The translations under genes were made by a program, and so were the position numbers. Shown here one piece after another: positions 10,798 through 23,039 of a DNA stretch of 64,000 bases. Every line of letters starts with the position of its first letter. The stretch's first letter is position 1. Source of the DNA: Cladobotryum mycophilum (taxonomy: Eukaryota > Ascomycota > Sordariomycetes > Hypocreales > Hypocreaceae); the NCBI GenBank assembly GCA_036429605.1, contig CM071590.1, forward strand, positions 4,960,001 through 5,024,000, given 5' to 3'. The notes below the pieces were generated by a model, which was not told the origin of the DNA, did not search any database, and worked only from the letters and a program-made list of their open reading frames with translations.

Positions 10798-12332
10798 TTA
10801 TTTCGCTTTACCATCGGCGGCGGCGGGCTTCTTGCATTGAACCTGCAGGATCGTCTGTCGCCACCCGCCGCCCTCTGCGCCCTCGACGATGAGCGCCGTC
10901 AGGGCGTCCCCCTTGACGCAGGCGGAGTCCAGGCCGAAGCTGTAGCGCTCCTCCCTGAACCCCCGCTTGGCGTCGTGGCCGTAGACAATGGTCCAGCGGC
11001 TCTCTCTCCTGAGGCGGCGCTGGTAGCGGTTCCACGCCTTGGTCCACTTCTCGCCCTGGCGGGACTCGAGGGGGACGGCGGGGTAGAGGTCCGCGAAAGC
11101 GTCTTCTTGGAGGATTTGCTCCTCGGTGAGGAGGCCCTTTTCTTCGTCTTCGTCGGAGGGGGTTCAGGCTCGCTTTCGTTGGTGGTGGAGTTATGGTGCT
11201 TGGGGGCTTCTACTTGGGGTTGAGGGTCTTCTTGATGCTTGGAGTCTTCTTGATTCTTGAAGTCCTGTTGTTGCTCAGAGTCCTCTTGATCCTTGGAGTC
11301 ATCTTGTTTCTTTGAGTCTTCTTGTTTCTTTGAGTCCTCTTCATGCTTGGAATTCTTTTGATGCTTGGATTCTTCTTGATGCTTAGATTCTTCCTGATGC
11401 TTAGAGTCCCCCTGATGCTTGGATTCTTCAGCATGATGCTTGTTTTTGTGCTCCTTTTTGTTGTCGTCATCATCCTCATCATCATCGTCATCTTTGTCAT
11501 CGCTGCGCTTGCGATTCTCCTTTTCCTTCTTGCGAAGCTCCTGGCGAGGATACGACAGAGTGCGCATATTCATGACGGCCCAGGGGTTCTGGCTCTCTGG
11601 CTTGACGCCGGGAACCATGCCGGCGTGGACGACGTGGATGCGCAGCTGCTCGATTGTGAGGATGACGGGCAGGTTGGCCAGCCATAGGACCTGGTCCTGG
11701 GAGAGGCTGCGGCCCGTAGCGAGGAGCTCGGCCTCTCCCTTGCGTGCGGGGGTGGAGGGGGAGGGGTTGTGGGCAGAGGAGGAGTCTTCATTGAGGGCGA
11801 GGAGGATGCGGTCTTCATGATTGCCGCGGACGGCACTGGCACCGTGGTTCATGAGGAGGGAGACAACGCCTGGGGAGTCGGGACCCTTGTTGATCATGTC
11901 TCCTACAGAGATGATGTGGTCCCTCTCTTTGGTGAATTCTAGCTTGTCGAGGAGCTCCTCGAGAGGTTCAAGCATGCCGTGAATGTCACCGATTATGATG
12001 AGCCTCTTCTTATTCTCCAAGGTGGGCACATGCTGCTCCGGGAGGTTTGCATACAACTTCAGGCCATCCATCTTGGGGTGGTTCTGGGTGCCGTACGACA
12101 TGGGATAGTCAGCCGGTGTGAGTGTGATTTCCTCCTTGTTATTATTGTTATTGTTTAGGTCGAGGATGTTTTGGCGAGTAAAGGTCATGGTGTAGAGACG
12201 AGAGGTGCATAGGTAGATGCTGGTGACGAAGAAGAAGGCAGCGAGAAAGGCGAGGATCCGCCGATTTGCGTGGAAGCCTGTCATGGTTGGGCAATGAGTG
12301 CGATACTGGAGGCCTGTGCTATCTTTTGCCAC
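10798..12332 (-). CDS. Membrane-anchored calcineurin-like phosphoesterase (Ppn2-like), frame broken by one base
   Basis: The protein would have 511 residues if one base is restored near 11158-11162. Residues 25-43 form a hydrophobic signal anchor. The metallophosphatase motifs follow in order: GDIHG at 115-119, GDMINKGPDS at 144-153, RGNHED at 169-174, VHAGMVPG further on, and, after the frame change, IVYGHDAKRG as the last metal-binding histidine motif. The arrangement resembles yeast Ppn2, a vacuolar Zn-dependent endopolyphosphatase, so polyphosphate or dinucleoside polyphosphate cleavage on an internal membrane is a reasonable guess. A lysine/glutamate/aspartate/histidine/glutamine-rich insert of about 150 residues splits the catalytic domain. 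The conserved C-terminal part (ending in KPAAADGKAK, stop at 10798) is in another frame, reached by a G5 run (C5 in the coding sense) where six are expected. A 77-nt intron with weak sites (11137-11213) is the alternative. The start could instead be the ATG at residue 17, just before the anchor. Confidence 0.8.
11221..11440 (-). repeat. In-frame 18-nt tandem repeat coding for (K-H-Q-E-D/E-S)n
   Basis: On the minus strand this tract encodes about twelve degenerate six-residue units such as ESKHQE, DSKKQE and DSKDQE, with an 18-nt period. It lies inside the phosphoesterase between its catalytic motifs and is expected to be a disordered, highly charged loop and to vary in length between strains. 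Confidence 0.85.
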
Positions 12333-14002
12333 ACGCAGCGGCGTAAGATGTCAGGGACGCTCTTCTATTGGGCAGAAAAGTAAGATGTTGCCCTTGTTGT
12401 TAATAAACGTATGTTAAAATAAAAAATAATATAATTAAAAATGGGCAAAACAAAACGGGTCCCGCCAAGAATCAACAACAAGCACCGTCCATGAAGGAAT
12501 CAAAGGGCGTACGTAGGCTTAGTTTGTTTGTTTTGGTTTTGTTGTTGTCAAAAGTGGGATTAGGGTGGGAAAAAAGATGAGCAAGGACGAAAGAGAGCTC
12601 GAGGGTTGGAAAAAGAGTTGACCAGATGCAGCCACGTACACAGAAGAAAGAGGGCAGATGGGGATAAATACAAAAAAAGAGGAGTATTAGGTTAGAATGT
12701 TGCCATTGAGGGGGGGAGGAGGTTTGATGATAGGTGCCCAACTGAGGGGTGTCGTGCCCTTTTTATTGCATGAAGGAAGAGATGGATAGATGGACGGATA
12801 ATAATTAATATATTGGAACATGATAGGACCTGCGAGACGTACGTAAGTCCAGTGCAGTGCAGTGCAGTGCAAATGAGTGGCATGGAGAGCGTTGATGACG
12901 ACGAAGCTGATAATGCCAAGCCGCGATTTTGGGCGGATGAGACAAGGGTTCGATCTCAGTAGTAATAGTGAACCATGATAAGAGTAAGATAGGGTAGGGT
13001 AAGTAATTAATAAGAGTAGGAGGGCACGAGACAATGTTCTTGTCTTTTGTGTTTGATGGAACCTTGAAATATGGATTTCGTACTCTGCTATAGAATATGG
13101 TTTATTTTAATTCATTTTTTATTTTTATTTTTATTTTACGCCGTGAACCAAGATGGAGCCACTGCTGCTGCTGTAAAAGTAACGAGGTGAGGCTGTGCAT
13201 TATGCTTAACTCTACTGCATCCTGTAATTCTGCATCCCATTCCTCCATCCTTTGTGGGGTACAGCTCTTGTGTGCAATACCACCAAACCAATTCAACCTA
13301 CACCCTAGAAACATGATCATTCGCCAAAAGAAAGAGAGGTTATACAATTTCAAAAGAGGGCGCAAGAAAACGAATCCCCAGATCCGAACTTCCGGGGCTG
13401 ACCAGATCCGTCAACGTCATCAGCCCAAATCAGCTTTTTTTCTGAATTGGCCGAAAGGGAAAAAAAAAGGTTGGATCAAAGTATGGAAATGTAAAGTGAC
13501 GCGCGTCCTTTTTTGTTTGCTCCGGCGACGAGCTACAGGACGCCCCTTCACGGCTGCAGGGGAAAGGAAGAGGGTGTTGTCCAACTTGAGATGCTGCATG
13601 GAGTATGTAAAGTGTCGATCAAATTGTAAATAGATACAAAGCAAGTACCAGGTAGACGATGTAAAACATCCAATTCGATACAGAGCAGGCTATGCGGATA
13701 TTCTCAATGCAATGCAATACCGTATCATACTATACATAAGAGCATTCCAAGCCAGTACCAAAGCTCTCGACTCAGGAATAGTCTGTGGTATGTATAACTC
13801 GAGGGAAGAGGATGGTCGATATGGTAGTCGCAATGTCATCATTCGTATTCCCTATTCCTGTCCTTCTTGTCCCAGTTGTGAAATCGTCTATAACCATAAT
13901 TATACACAATCATCAGGCCAAGCCCTGACCCAACCGTAATATCATTTTTAAACGCCAGCAAACGCCTTGTCACTTTGTGCATACAAACACATATCCCCCT
14001 CC
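12333..14002. other. Intergenic: phosphoesterase promoter and pet191 3' flank
   Basis: There is no supported gene in 1.67 kb. It holds AT-rich stretches, a GTGCA-type tandem array (12850-12871) and several ORFs with neither codon bias nor splice sites. It probably combines the upstream region of the phosphoesterase and the 3' UTR of pet191. Confidence 0.55.
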
Positions 14003-14515
14003 TTATTTTCCACCCTGCGCCCTCTTCTGCAATTCCAGCGCATACTTTTCATTCTCGATATCCCTCCAGTCCTGGGGTATGGGCTCGTTCCCGCTCGTCT
14101 CCTTGACGCCGCCGGCAAAGGCGGACTTTCCGGCGTATAATTGATATCCCTTGCCCTCGGTGTTGGTGCTGGTGTTGGTGTTGTTGCTGGTAGCGCTCTC
14201 GATCGAGGTGTAGTTGACGGGCGTGTTGCCTCTGAAGCGCTTCCGCATGTCGACCAGGCCGCGCTTGCACTCGCCGTAGCCCTTTTTCAGCTGCTGGCAT
14301 TTGGTCGGCAGGGTGCCGGCGAGGGGTTCTCGTAGGCAGTCTGAGGCCTTGTTGCGGTGGACCATGACGCAGTCGGATTCTTGGAGGCACTGCGCGAGTG
14401 CATCGCCTGGAGAGAGGAGAGGGGTGGTCAGTTCATCAGTTCAGGTATGCACGCTTTGAAGAAGGAGTGTGTGGGTGGGCGCTTGCATACGCAGTTCTTG
14501 ACAAGAGTTTGGCAT
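14003..14515 (-). CDS. pet191: Cytochrome c oxidase assembly protein Pet191 (twin CX9C)
   Basis: Two exons (14491-14515 and 14003-14406, minus strand) join in phase to 142 residues. The start MPNSCQELRDALAQCLQESD and the following DCVMVHRNKASDCLRE, KCQQLKKGYGECKRG and MRKRFRGN are the signature of Pet191/COA5. The cysteine spacing (CX9C-type pairs) indicates a small intermembrane-space protein imported and oxidised by the Mia40 pathway, needed to assemble cytochrome c oxidase. The first coding exon is only 25 nt; the donor is GTATGC and the acceptor TCTCCAG. The C-terminal 60 residues form a serine/threonine/asparagine-rich extension, longer than in yeast but common in filamentous fungi. Confidence 0.95.
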
Positions 14516-15794
14516 AATTGAAGTATTGTTGTTTACAGGTCGGGTGCAGAAGGAACCTGAAGCAGAGTTGACTATGTCTTACTCTTGCTGCTCGAACTTC
14601 AATGCTTGGCGATTGTTGCTGGTCTTTGGATCAATCATTCCTTCTTTTTTTGGTCTCGAAAATGGCGTCGATGTTTCATTGGCCAACCAAGATCCGGGGG
14701 GTCCCATTGGTGTCTTTTACTACCCCCTTCTTCTCCTTCCTTCCAAAAGCTTGTCGACATGCAACCTAAACAGAGTTGCATTCCGCCCTTGCCTCGTGAA
14801 GAATCAATCAATCAATTAATCCATCCATCCATCATCTGTCAAAGTCGATACGACCATGAATGCTCCCAGTAATATACCTGCTAGCCAGTGGCTTCATTCA
14901 TTTCCGCCCAAGTACGACTCCGCTAGTTCATCGTCCCTTCACATGCTACTGCTACTACTACATCTCTGACTTGTTCATGCATGCGTTGGCACCTTGCATT
15001 CAATACTTTTTGCCTTCCTTTTCCTCTTTTAGAATGTCTCTCTCTCATTCTCACTCACGCTTCTCTCTCCCCCTTGACATGTCTAGTATGCATGCATTCA
15101 ACCGCGACATGGTTCCGTCTGCCACCCGGATGCATCAACCTATCAAGGGACGCATGGCCGTACCCCAGATTTAAGCCACAAGCACACTTGGCGTACCCGT
15201 CAAGCCGTTCGCGGGGTCCAAACATCACGAAGTCTCCAGCAAAGATGGATGGCTGCCTTCATTTGCCACTTTGGAAATTGCGGTCAAAGAATGAATGGGG
15301 TTTTTGTTAAAACGAACCAATTACTACACCGTTTTTTCGTTCAACCGCTGTTTCTAGCTGGTTCATGTCCCCTGATTTATATATATAGGGGAGCAACAAG
15401 GCCCTCCTCTACTCCTGTCCTGTTGGTAGCTCATGGCCCGTCCACCACCTGACATTATTAAACACTTGCATGTGACATCACTTTATTAAATTTCCGATTC
15501 TCGAATCAAGGCCTGCTTCTTATTCTTTTTCCGGGACCATTTTGTTTACAAAAAAAGAAAAGAGAAGCAAAAAAGAGAAATGTTGTCGCCAAGTTTTGTT
15601 CGCTCTTCAAATTGAATTTTTTTTAATTTAATTTAATTTGGTTGCTTCCGCCATTATGGCGCTTCCTTTGCTTGGGCGGCTCCATGCGTAAGTCAACCGT
15701 CCCATCGATTCTACATGGATAACCCCTTTCCGCCAGGACAGACTGAAGCTTTATTCCTTCACCTGCTTGCTGCGCATCATCACGACGCGACAAT
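14516..15794. other. Divergent intergenic region, pet191 / lipase
   Basis: This 1.28-kb region between two divergent genes must hold both promoters. It is rich in CT and CATC runs and has a TATATATA box near 15380. No gene is supported. Confidence 0.55.
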
Positions 15795-17655
15795 ATGTTG
15801 ACAATTCTTTCGCGCAGCACCGAGTACCTCTCCATAGTCGTTTCCTTCTTCCTAGTTGGCCTTGAAGCCATCATCCGAGTATTTACATTGGCATTGCGTC
15901 AGTCAACAACTCTCGCCGTCATCATCCAATCGCACACTAACAATCATCAGCCTCGTTCCTCGTTACCTTCCTCTACCGAGCATCTCGACGCCTCTTCAAC
16001 ATCTATTCCAGCCCTGCGCAAAAGAAGGCCGAAAACAAAAAGAAATGTTGGTTCTTGTCCTACGGAGAGAAAAGCACCGTCTTCAAGTTCGCCTCCACTA
16101 ATTCGTCCGTCACCAGCAATTTCAACCTCTGTTCGAGATGCCTCCGATTTCGTCGAGCTGTGCCAACTCTGGGGATACGAGGCAGAGGAACACATAGTAC
16201 AAACAAAAGATGGCTTTCTCCTTGGCCTGCATAGGTTGCCTTACAGAAGAGGCGAAGAGGGCCAAAAGGTCAATTGCGGTCCGGCTAGCATTAGGAAGCG
16301 AGTGGCCTACCTGCATCACGGCCTCCTTATGAACTCGGAGGTCTGGGTGTGTCTGACGGACGAACAACGATGCTTGCCATTCGAGTTGGTTGAACGAGGC
16401 TTTGATGTCTGGGTAAGGATGCGCTGCCAATCAGTCGACTGTTCGCTGGGTTTATTTATCTAACATTCGCATCTAGTTTGGCAACAATCGCGGCAACAAA
16501 TATTCCAAAAAATCGATCCATCATTCCCCAACATCCGTCGAGTTTTGGGACTTTTCCATAGACGAATTTGCCTTCCATGATATCCCCGATAGCATCGCCT
16601 ACATCCTTGACACCACCAGTCAAAAGAGTCTTTCGTACATCGGCTTCTCCCAAGGCACCGCTCAGGCTTTTGCCACCCTAGCCATCCACCCGAAACTCAA
16701 TAATCAGGTCAATGTCTTTATTGCCCTAGCCCCCGCCATGGCGCCCGCTGGACTATCCAACGGCGTGGTAGACTCTCTGGTCAAGGCGTCTCCGTCTGTC
16801 TTGTACCTCATGTTTGGTAGGCGAGCCATCCTAAGCTCGGCAACCATGTGGGAGACGTTGCTATACCCTCCTCTGTTCTGTCGACTTATCGACATGGGAT
16901 TGTCCTTTTTGTTCGGATGGAAAGCCAAGAACATTTCGACAAGCCAGAAACTCGCCGCCTACCCTCACCTATACTCCTTCACCAGTACAAAGAGTGTAGT
17001 ACACTGGTTCCAGATCATTCGAAACAGGTGCTTCCAAATGTACGATGATGATGTGTATCAGCCTATAAGCATTACTTCATCTAGCAAGTACTCCAAGATG
17101 GCCAAATACCCGACTCGCAATATCAAAACACCCATTGTGCTGGTCTATGGAGGAAGCGACTCTTTGGTTGATATCGAATCCATGCTTAGAGAGCTCCCAC
17201 GACAGACTGTTGCAACTGAGATCCCCCACTATGAGCATCTTGACTTTTTGTGGGCCAGAGACGTCGACTCCCAAGTCTTTCAGCACGTGTTTGATGCTCT
17301 GGATAGTTTTACTGATGCAGAGCACACAGAAGAAGAATATGACAGATACTACCTAGTCAGGAACGAGAGCCTTGTAGGATCAGCATTTGGGATCGCGCAG
17401 CTACACCGAGGCAGCGAGAGTGACACCTCCCTAGTCGCTTCTAGCGAGGAGAATAAAAACCTCCAGCATCGTGCTCGAGAATCCTCATGGGTAGACCTTC
17501 CAAATGCGAAGACTGCTGCCCCACAAGAGGATTCCCCAGAGGACACCCCGAGGAGCGACGGGTCCCCGGCAGCAGACATCAAGCTGAAGGGTGTGGGTGT
17601 TCGAAGAGGTGCTCCCGCGGCGAGTCCGAGTTTAGATACCGTACGCGAAGGATGA
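15795..17655 (+). CDS. Acid lipase / steryl ester hydrolase (Tgl1/Yeh family)
   Basis: Two exons (15795-16412, 16477-17655) join in phase to 598 residues. Residues about 10-33 form a membrane anchor, as in yeast Tgl1, Yeh1 and Yeh2, which sit on lipid droplets or the plasma membrane and release sterols from steryl esters. The partial AB-hydrolase lipase region begins at about residue 115 (CQLWGYEAEEHIVQTKDGF). The oxyanion segment is HHGLLMNSEVW, the nucleophile elbow is GFSQGT, the acid lies in VYGGSDSLVD and the catalytic histidine in HYEHLDFLW, so the triad is complete. The last 150 residues are hydrophilic and low in complexity. The intron is 64 nt with a standard GTAAGG donor. Another AB-hydrolase specificity is possible, but the anchor and motifs favour this family. 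Confidence 0.9.
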
Positions 17656-18640
17656 AAAAAAAAGAGGATGTGTTTGTAAAAGAAGCTGATAAACATTTTC
17701 ATGATGATGATACTTTACATGGACGGACTATGGAACATACAGCGAGCAAAACTTGTTTGGAAATTAGGCATTTTTTAGTATTTATAGCAATTATTCATTT
17801 TGACCCCAATGATGGATCTCGAATCATGATTTGTATCAATTCACAGTTCCCGGCAAAAAAACATTTGTATGGAGTGAATCCCATCACTCACTATTCATGG
17901 ACACCGTTTTGATATTACCTTTATAGTTGTGCCATCTAATTGGGTCACCTTGCCTGGTATTTATATAGGGTGAACCAAGTAATAGCAAGATGACGGAAAT
18001 GTCATCTTTTCATGATTTTAAACATCACAATTCTCACAAAAAAAAAGGCGTCATAGAATGATTGATAGAAATGCAGTCAATTCAAATGCTAGATATTTGA
18101 TCATCGGACCATTACGAACCCAGCCAACCTTCAACGGCTATCGAATCCCGCTCATCACCAGGTACTCTGGACCCTCATATAAATAAAGAAAATGTTTGTG
18201 TGTGTGTGTGTCTCTCTCTCTCTCTCTCTCTTATTCCAACTCTTTTTTCTCTTTCTTTTTCTTCACCTGCTGTTTTTCTTCTTTCGTCTCTAATCGATGT
18301 TCTCTCCCTGAAGTAATCCATGCTCAGTGACCATTTCTGGTTTGTTCAAATAAGTTACTAAGAAAGATATGGGTATCGTAAGATGAGTTTTTTCTAACTT
18401 CAATTGCTGCACAAGGCAGAGCTGCCTCATGAAGAAAGTAGGAAGATTTTGAAATGTAAAAAACAAATGACGCTTGTTTCTTCACATGCTATGCCAATGT
18501 TATGTGCAAAACGGGCAAAAAATGGCCTTGACCTCCTACGTTTGAGAGTTCGGGGAGGGTTAGGATTACGAAGGGAAAATGGGGGGAGAGACAAAGGGGA
18601 CGGGATAAAGGGGTATTTGCCAGAGCATACTAGGCACCAT
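17656..18640. other. Intergenic between convergent lipase and Red1-like gene
   Basis: This holds the 3' flanks of two convergent genes, AT-rich with a dinucleotide microsatellite at 18196-18231. No gene is seen. Confidence 0.6.
18196..18231. repeat. Compound (TG)n(TC)n microsatellite
   Basis: About seven TG units run directly into ten TC units in the 3' intergenic region. Confidence 0.95.
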
Positions 18641-21600
18641 TCAAATGGTAACATTACCCAGGGGAAGTATCTTGCTCTTGTCCTTGAGAAATTGGGCTCG
18701 ATAATCGATGATGCCCTGGCTGATGGCCTTGAAGTCCTTGACTTTGTTGTTTCGAAACTCAGTCAAGAGTTGTCGCAGCCCTGAAATGTACTCTTGTTTG
18801 TGCTTCTCATCATAATTGCCGTATGCTCCGAGTTGTAGCAAGATTTGATCATCTATCACACACATGCGTCAGCCTTCTCCTTACCAAGTCTCCTGGCAAA
18901 GCTCCGAGACACGTACCCGGAGCCTGCATGGTCTCAAAGTGTTGATATTCGCATTCTTTGCCCCGTGGGCAATTTTGCCCGGCCAGCTCATCGGGACACA
19001 GTTCCCTTTTCACATCTATTTTGTTGCTATAAGTTAAAGAGCGAAGCCCGCCAGTGACCGACTTGCTGAATTCGGGATGAAACCGATAAGCGTGAAAGTA
19101 CTGTAGAGGTGTTTCATAGGGAACGAAGCCAGTATGTGGAATCTCGGAGGTGGGGGCCTCGGTCGCGTGGTCGGCCTATTTCGAATATTAGATCCATGCG
19201 GTTAGTTGTTGTCGTGCGGAATCGTCTACTTCTCTGCCTGCTTCGGGAGCGGAAGCTTCATGCGCTCTAGAAATCTGTTGAGTAACAGGCAACGTTGTGG
19301 CAGTATCTGGCATCTCATTCTTAGAGTCATTAATACTTTGTTCAGCGGGAGCAGGGCTGAAGGGTGATGAAGCCCTGGAGTTCTCCGATGAGGAGCTAGA
19401 GGAGTCGGCCTCTGGAGGCTCATAGCTGTCTGAAGCATCCTCTAGCTCCTCGTCGGAATCGACCTCCTGCATGACTACGTCGTGTGATTCGCTGCGAGTA
19501 GTCACTCGACTTTGGGGTTGCATTTCTACCATCTCAGTGACAGCTGTTGAAATTTCATTAGCAGCATCCGCCATTGGTTTGGACGCACTGGCGTTCCCAA
19601 CGTCCGATTGGGTTTCCCGAGGGCTGGTAGGCGGAGGAGAACTTATTGCATCTCTAGTGGGCTTCTCAGACGACTCTTGCACGGGGCCTGGTGTAGTATT
19701 TCTACTACGTTCGATATCCTCACTACTTGATGAGGACGAAGATGTTGTATCCATCGCCTCTATGGAGGATGGCTCTGTAGCTTTTGCCAAGGCTAGAGGT
19801 TCAGCTGAGCTAAGGATTAGTTGCCGAAATCGAGGGCGTGATAATTAAACAGTATTTCTGGGACAGCAAACGCTGGACTTACTGGGTATGTCATCTTCCT
19901 CTCCGGCATCGGATTCAGTGTTAACCGCGTCCTCCTTGAGCCGCTCTTCCTCTTGCAAGCTGTCTTGGATATCTTTCTCAATGCTGGCCATCTGGGATTG
20001 TAAAAGCCTTAATTTGAGTTGCTGTTCCCGACGACGCGCTTCTAGCATCGGAAGACGTTCATTAGCAGCTCGTGATAGGCTACGCCGCTTAGGATCTGCA
20101 AATTCATGTCGTGCATCCGCCACTTTTGGCAATCTCATGGGCGACATATCAGAAATCGGTTGCGAAGAAGATCGACTATCGGGCAGTGGGATACTGGCTG
20201 ACGACTGGGGACGTATAGTTGCATCAATAGCACTGGCCGTTGATTCGAAGCTATCATCTTGCGCATGAACAGTCAAAGGCGTCAAGGCCGGAGACTGAGG
20301 TCGCGATTGCTTAGCCTTCTTACGAGCCTCCGCTTCAGCAATCTTCCGCTTCATAGCTTCAATTTTCTTGTTCATATTTTCCAAGTCATCCCTAGCGGAG
20401 CCATCACTCGTCATTCCTGAAGGTGTATGGATTGGGCTTGAATATTGCCGTACCAGTCCATTCTCCATAAAAGAAGATGTACCTTTGAAAGACGCAGTTC
20501 TCATGGATGGTGTAACGGGGCGATGAATTGATGAAGAGTTATGTTCTGGGGAGTCGATGTCCATTTCAGCATCATCTTCATCATCACTCACGTCAATCAA
20601 GAACGGACGAGATTCTCGAGTCTGACCGAATGGACGTTTAAACGGGCGTTCAGCGGATTCGACATTTGTGGGTGCTGATTGGTGCCTGGGAGTTGAATCT
20701 TGAACGGGTGATGGTTGTGGTGTCGAGGATAAGAACAAGCCTGGTATGGAGGGGGTAGGCTGCCCATTGGCACTAGGACTTGCGTCAGATATTTGCCCTT
20801 GGGGAACGGAAGAGTCGCGGGGCGCATCATTGACTGCATCAAGTGGGATAGTATGAGCTGTGATGGTTGAAGTCGGAGCTGGCGTTGTTGGTTCCTCTGG
20901 AAGTGATCGCTTCAGGCCACGTGCTTCGCGGGCCTTTTTTAATGCTTCCATTTTTTGATAGAGTAACTTTGATTTCTCGGATTGGTTCTTGGCCTGTGCA
21001 GCAGGCTTGTTTGTTGGGTCTGGTGTAGTCGTCGTCGGAGGTGCGGAGCTGCCTGCTTTTGAACTCTTGGCAGCAAGAAGCCGTGCTATTCGGTCTTTGC
21101 GCTCCTCAGACTTGTCCTGCTTTGGTGCCTTGTCAGGCTGTGCTTCGGAGATTTGATTTTTGTTGGCTGCATCGGGTTCTCTGACGGAGGCATCTGAAGA
21201 TTTGGCACTGCTATTCTTTCTCGGGTTGGCGACCTCCATATCGGCGTTAACTCCTATGTCAAAACCCAACTCTTTGAAAAGGCTTTCCAAAAGACCATCA
21301 TCGATTCCTTCATCAAGATAATTTTGATATCGCACATTTAACGGCCAAAGTCGTAGTATTGCGTCCTGTGCTTGCTTTCGCGCTTCGGCAACTGTGTGAA
21401 CATGTAGAAAATTCGATACTTGCGAGGTCGCCTGGGCGGCTTTTACGTGCCCAACAGGTTCGATGGAGCGCGCAATCAGAGAAGCTTTCTGATGCGAGGT
21501 GGTGCCTAAAGTATCCCATCAGTCACGAAAACTCTGTCACATCACAGCCAGTGAATACGCACCGTGTGCGTCTATTTGTGAGTCAGATGACCGAATTTGA

Positions 21601-22214
21601 TTTATCTCTCGTGGAGAAAGGTATGGAGAGTAAGAGCCAGATCGTTCTCGGGCTGTTCTTGTCAGCAGGCGATAGCTAATCACCAAATTGTATAGAGTCT
21701 CACCTATCGGCTGGGCGGCAGGTGATGCAGGGTTGGATCCGTCCATATAGACGTCGCCAGGGAAGATATGATTCTTCTTACCTTGTAAAGTATTGGACAT
21801 GACTACGGTATTTTCAACCTCTCTGGGTTCATAAACATCTCCAAGTCTGCCTTTCTTGGCTATAGCATCGGTTGCAGGTTCCACTCGAGCTTCCACTGCA
21901 ACCACTCGGCTCATACCAGGCGCAACGGTCCTCGAGGAAGGGATTTCCATCACACTGGGATGCTGCGATATAGCTCCAACACGATTACCCTGCCGGTCCG
22001 ATCCGCTGTTTGAGAAGCCCAACCCTAGTCCAGGAATCACATTGCGATTATGGTTATACGGCTCTTTCGTCGCCTCCCCGGTCGCAGCGGTGGGCTGTGT
22101 CGGTTCATTGGAGCGATGAGATGGTATGGTGTAAGAAGAATACGGTTGGCTCGCATAAAGTGCCTGCGGCGGGTAGCTTCGCATCGGATCGTATCCATAC
22201 CCTGACTGAGCCAT
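18641..22214 (-). CDS. red1: Red1/ZFC3H1-type CCCH zinc-finger protein
   Basis: Six exons on the minus strand (21704-22214, 21563-21652, 19883-21505, 19230-19804, 18917-19175, 18641-18852) join in phase to 1089 residues. Most of the protein is disordered and rich in serine, proline and glutamine, with two coiled coils (around the KKIEAMKRKIAEAEARKKAK stretch and the RRREQQLKLRLLQSQ stretch). The one recognisable fold is the C-terminal finger CX8CX5CX3H (Cys993, Cys1002, Cys1008, His1012), preceded by FHPEFSKSVTGGLRSLTYS, as in the zf-C3H1 domain of S. pombe Red1 and human ZFC3H1. These proteins scaffold the MTREC/PAXT complex, which hands unwanted nuclear RNAs, including meiotic mRNAs in fission yeast, to the exosome. 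The 51-nt intron 21653-21703 is a multiple of three and frame-neutral; its donor, CTGAC branch and CAG acceptor argue for splicing. Assignment rests mainly on the finger. Confidence 0.82.
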
Positions 22215-23039
22215 GATGATGTCTCTAGATGTTGTGTGGTAAACACTAGTCCAACAATTATATCGAGAGCGTGATACTAATCAAACGGAGGATGTCTCGG
22301 GAACAGGGAGTCGGTCTCGATATTCTTCCAAAACTTGTCGCTTCTGCAATATTCAGTTCGTTGGGAGGCACGTAATGACCATGGCGTTGTCAAAGAATCC
22401 AGTACGCAACAAAGACCAAAGAAACACACAAAGGGCAGCCAAAAGCTAGAAGAATGATTCTCAAGACGATGCAAGGTGTCTGTCCATGGACTGCGCACGA
22501 TAGATTGATCCCGACGGTGGGTTCGCGACGCAATCAACTACGCGATGATTACGATGTGGGATAGAAAGGGCAATCAATTTCCATCCAGACCCAGACTTTG
22601 CTCTTTTCGGGCAGCCTTGACACTAATCTGCATAAAGTCTAGTGCATTTTGTGCACTTTAGTGCGGCTTAATGCGGTGCCATCCTTCACCGTCGCGATCA
22701 AAATCACGTGGCTTGGCTGTGTTTACTTTTCGTGGGGTTTCGCCCCAGCAACGGCGATTGCTATAGGCCATACGTATCCCTGTTGACAGCTCCCCTACAG
22801 TACTAAGGAGATATTAGAACCACGCAACATCATCATTGATGCTATTCTTCATGAAACTGTAACTCTACTTGGAAGCGCGGGTGCTTCTTCTCTTACACTT
22901 GCTTGCTTTGTAATTGATCTAGTTGCAAATCTATACACATAGTGTTCCCCCCACCTACAAGTGTCTGGGAATATTGCAGCCCGATTACTACTTCTCATCT
23001 AATACATAGGAATGAATTGTTGGCTTTTAACCACCAACA
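22215..23039. other. Divergent promoter region, red1-like / myosin II
   Basis: This 825-bp region separates two divergent housekeeping genes. A cluster of GTGC/GCAC half-sites lies at 22630-22680 (AGTGCATTTTGTGCACTTTAG); its function is unknown. No gene is seen. Confidence 0.55.

Noticed and set aside
12988..13003. Telomere-like AGGGTAGGGTA
   Set aside because: Only two units in the middle of an ordinary intergenic region; not a telomere or clear interstitial telomeric array.
12472..13633. Several ORFs of 75-178 residues in the phosphoesterase upstream region
   Set aside because: They overlap each other on both strands, contain homopolymers and repeats, and lack protein-like composition.
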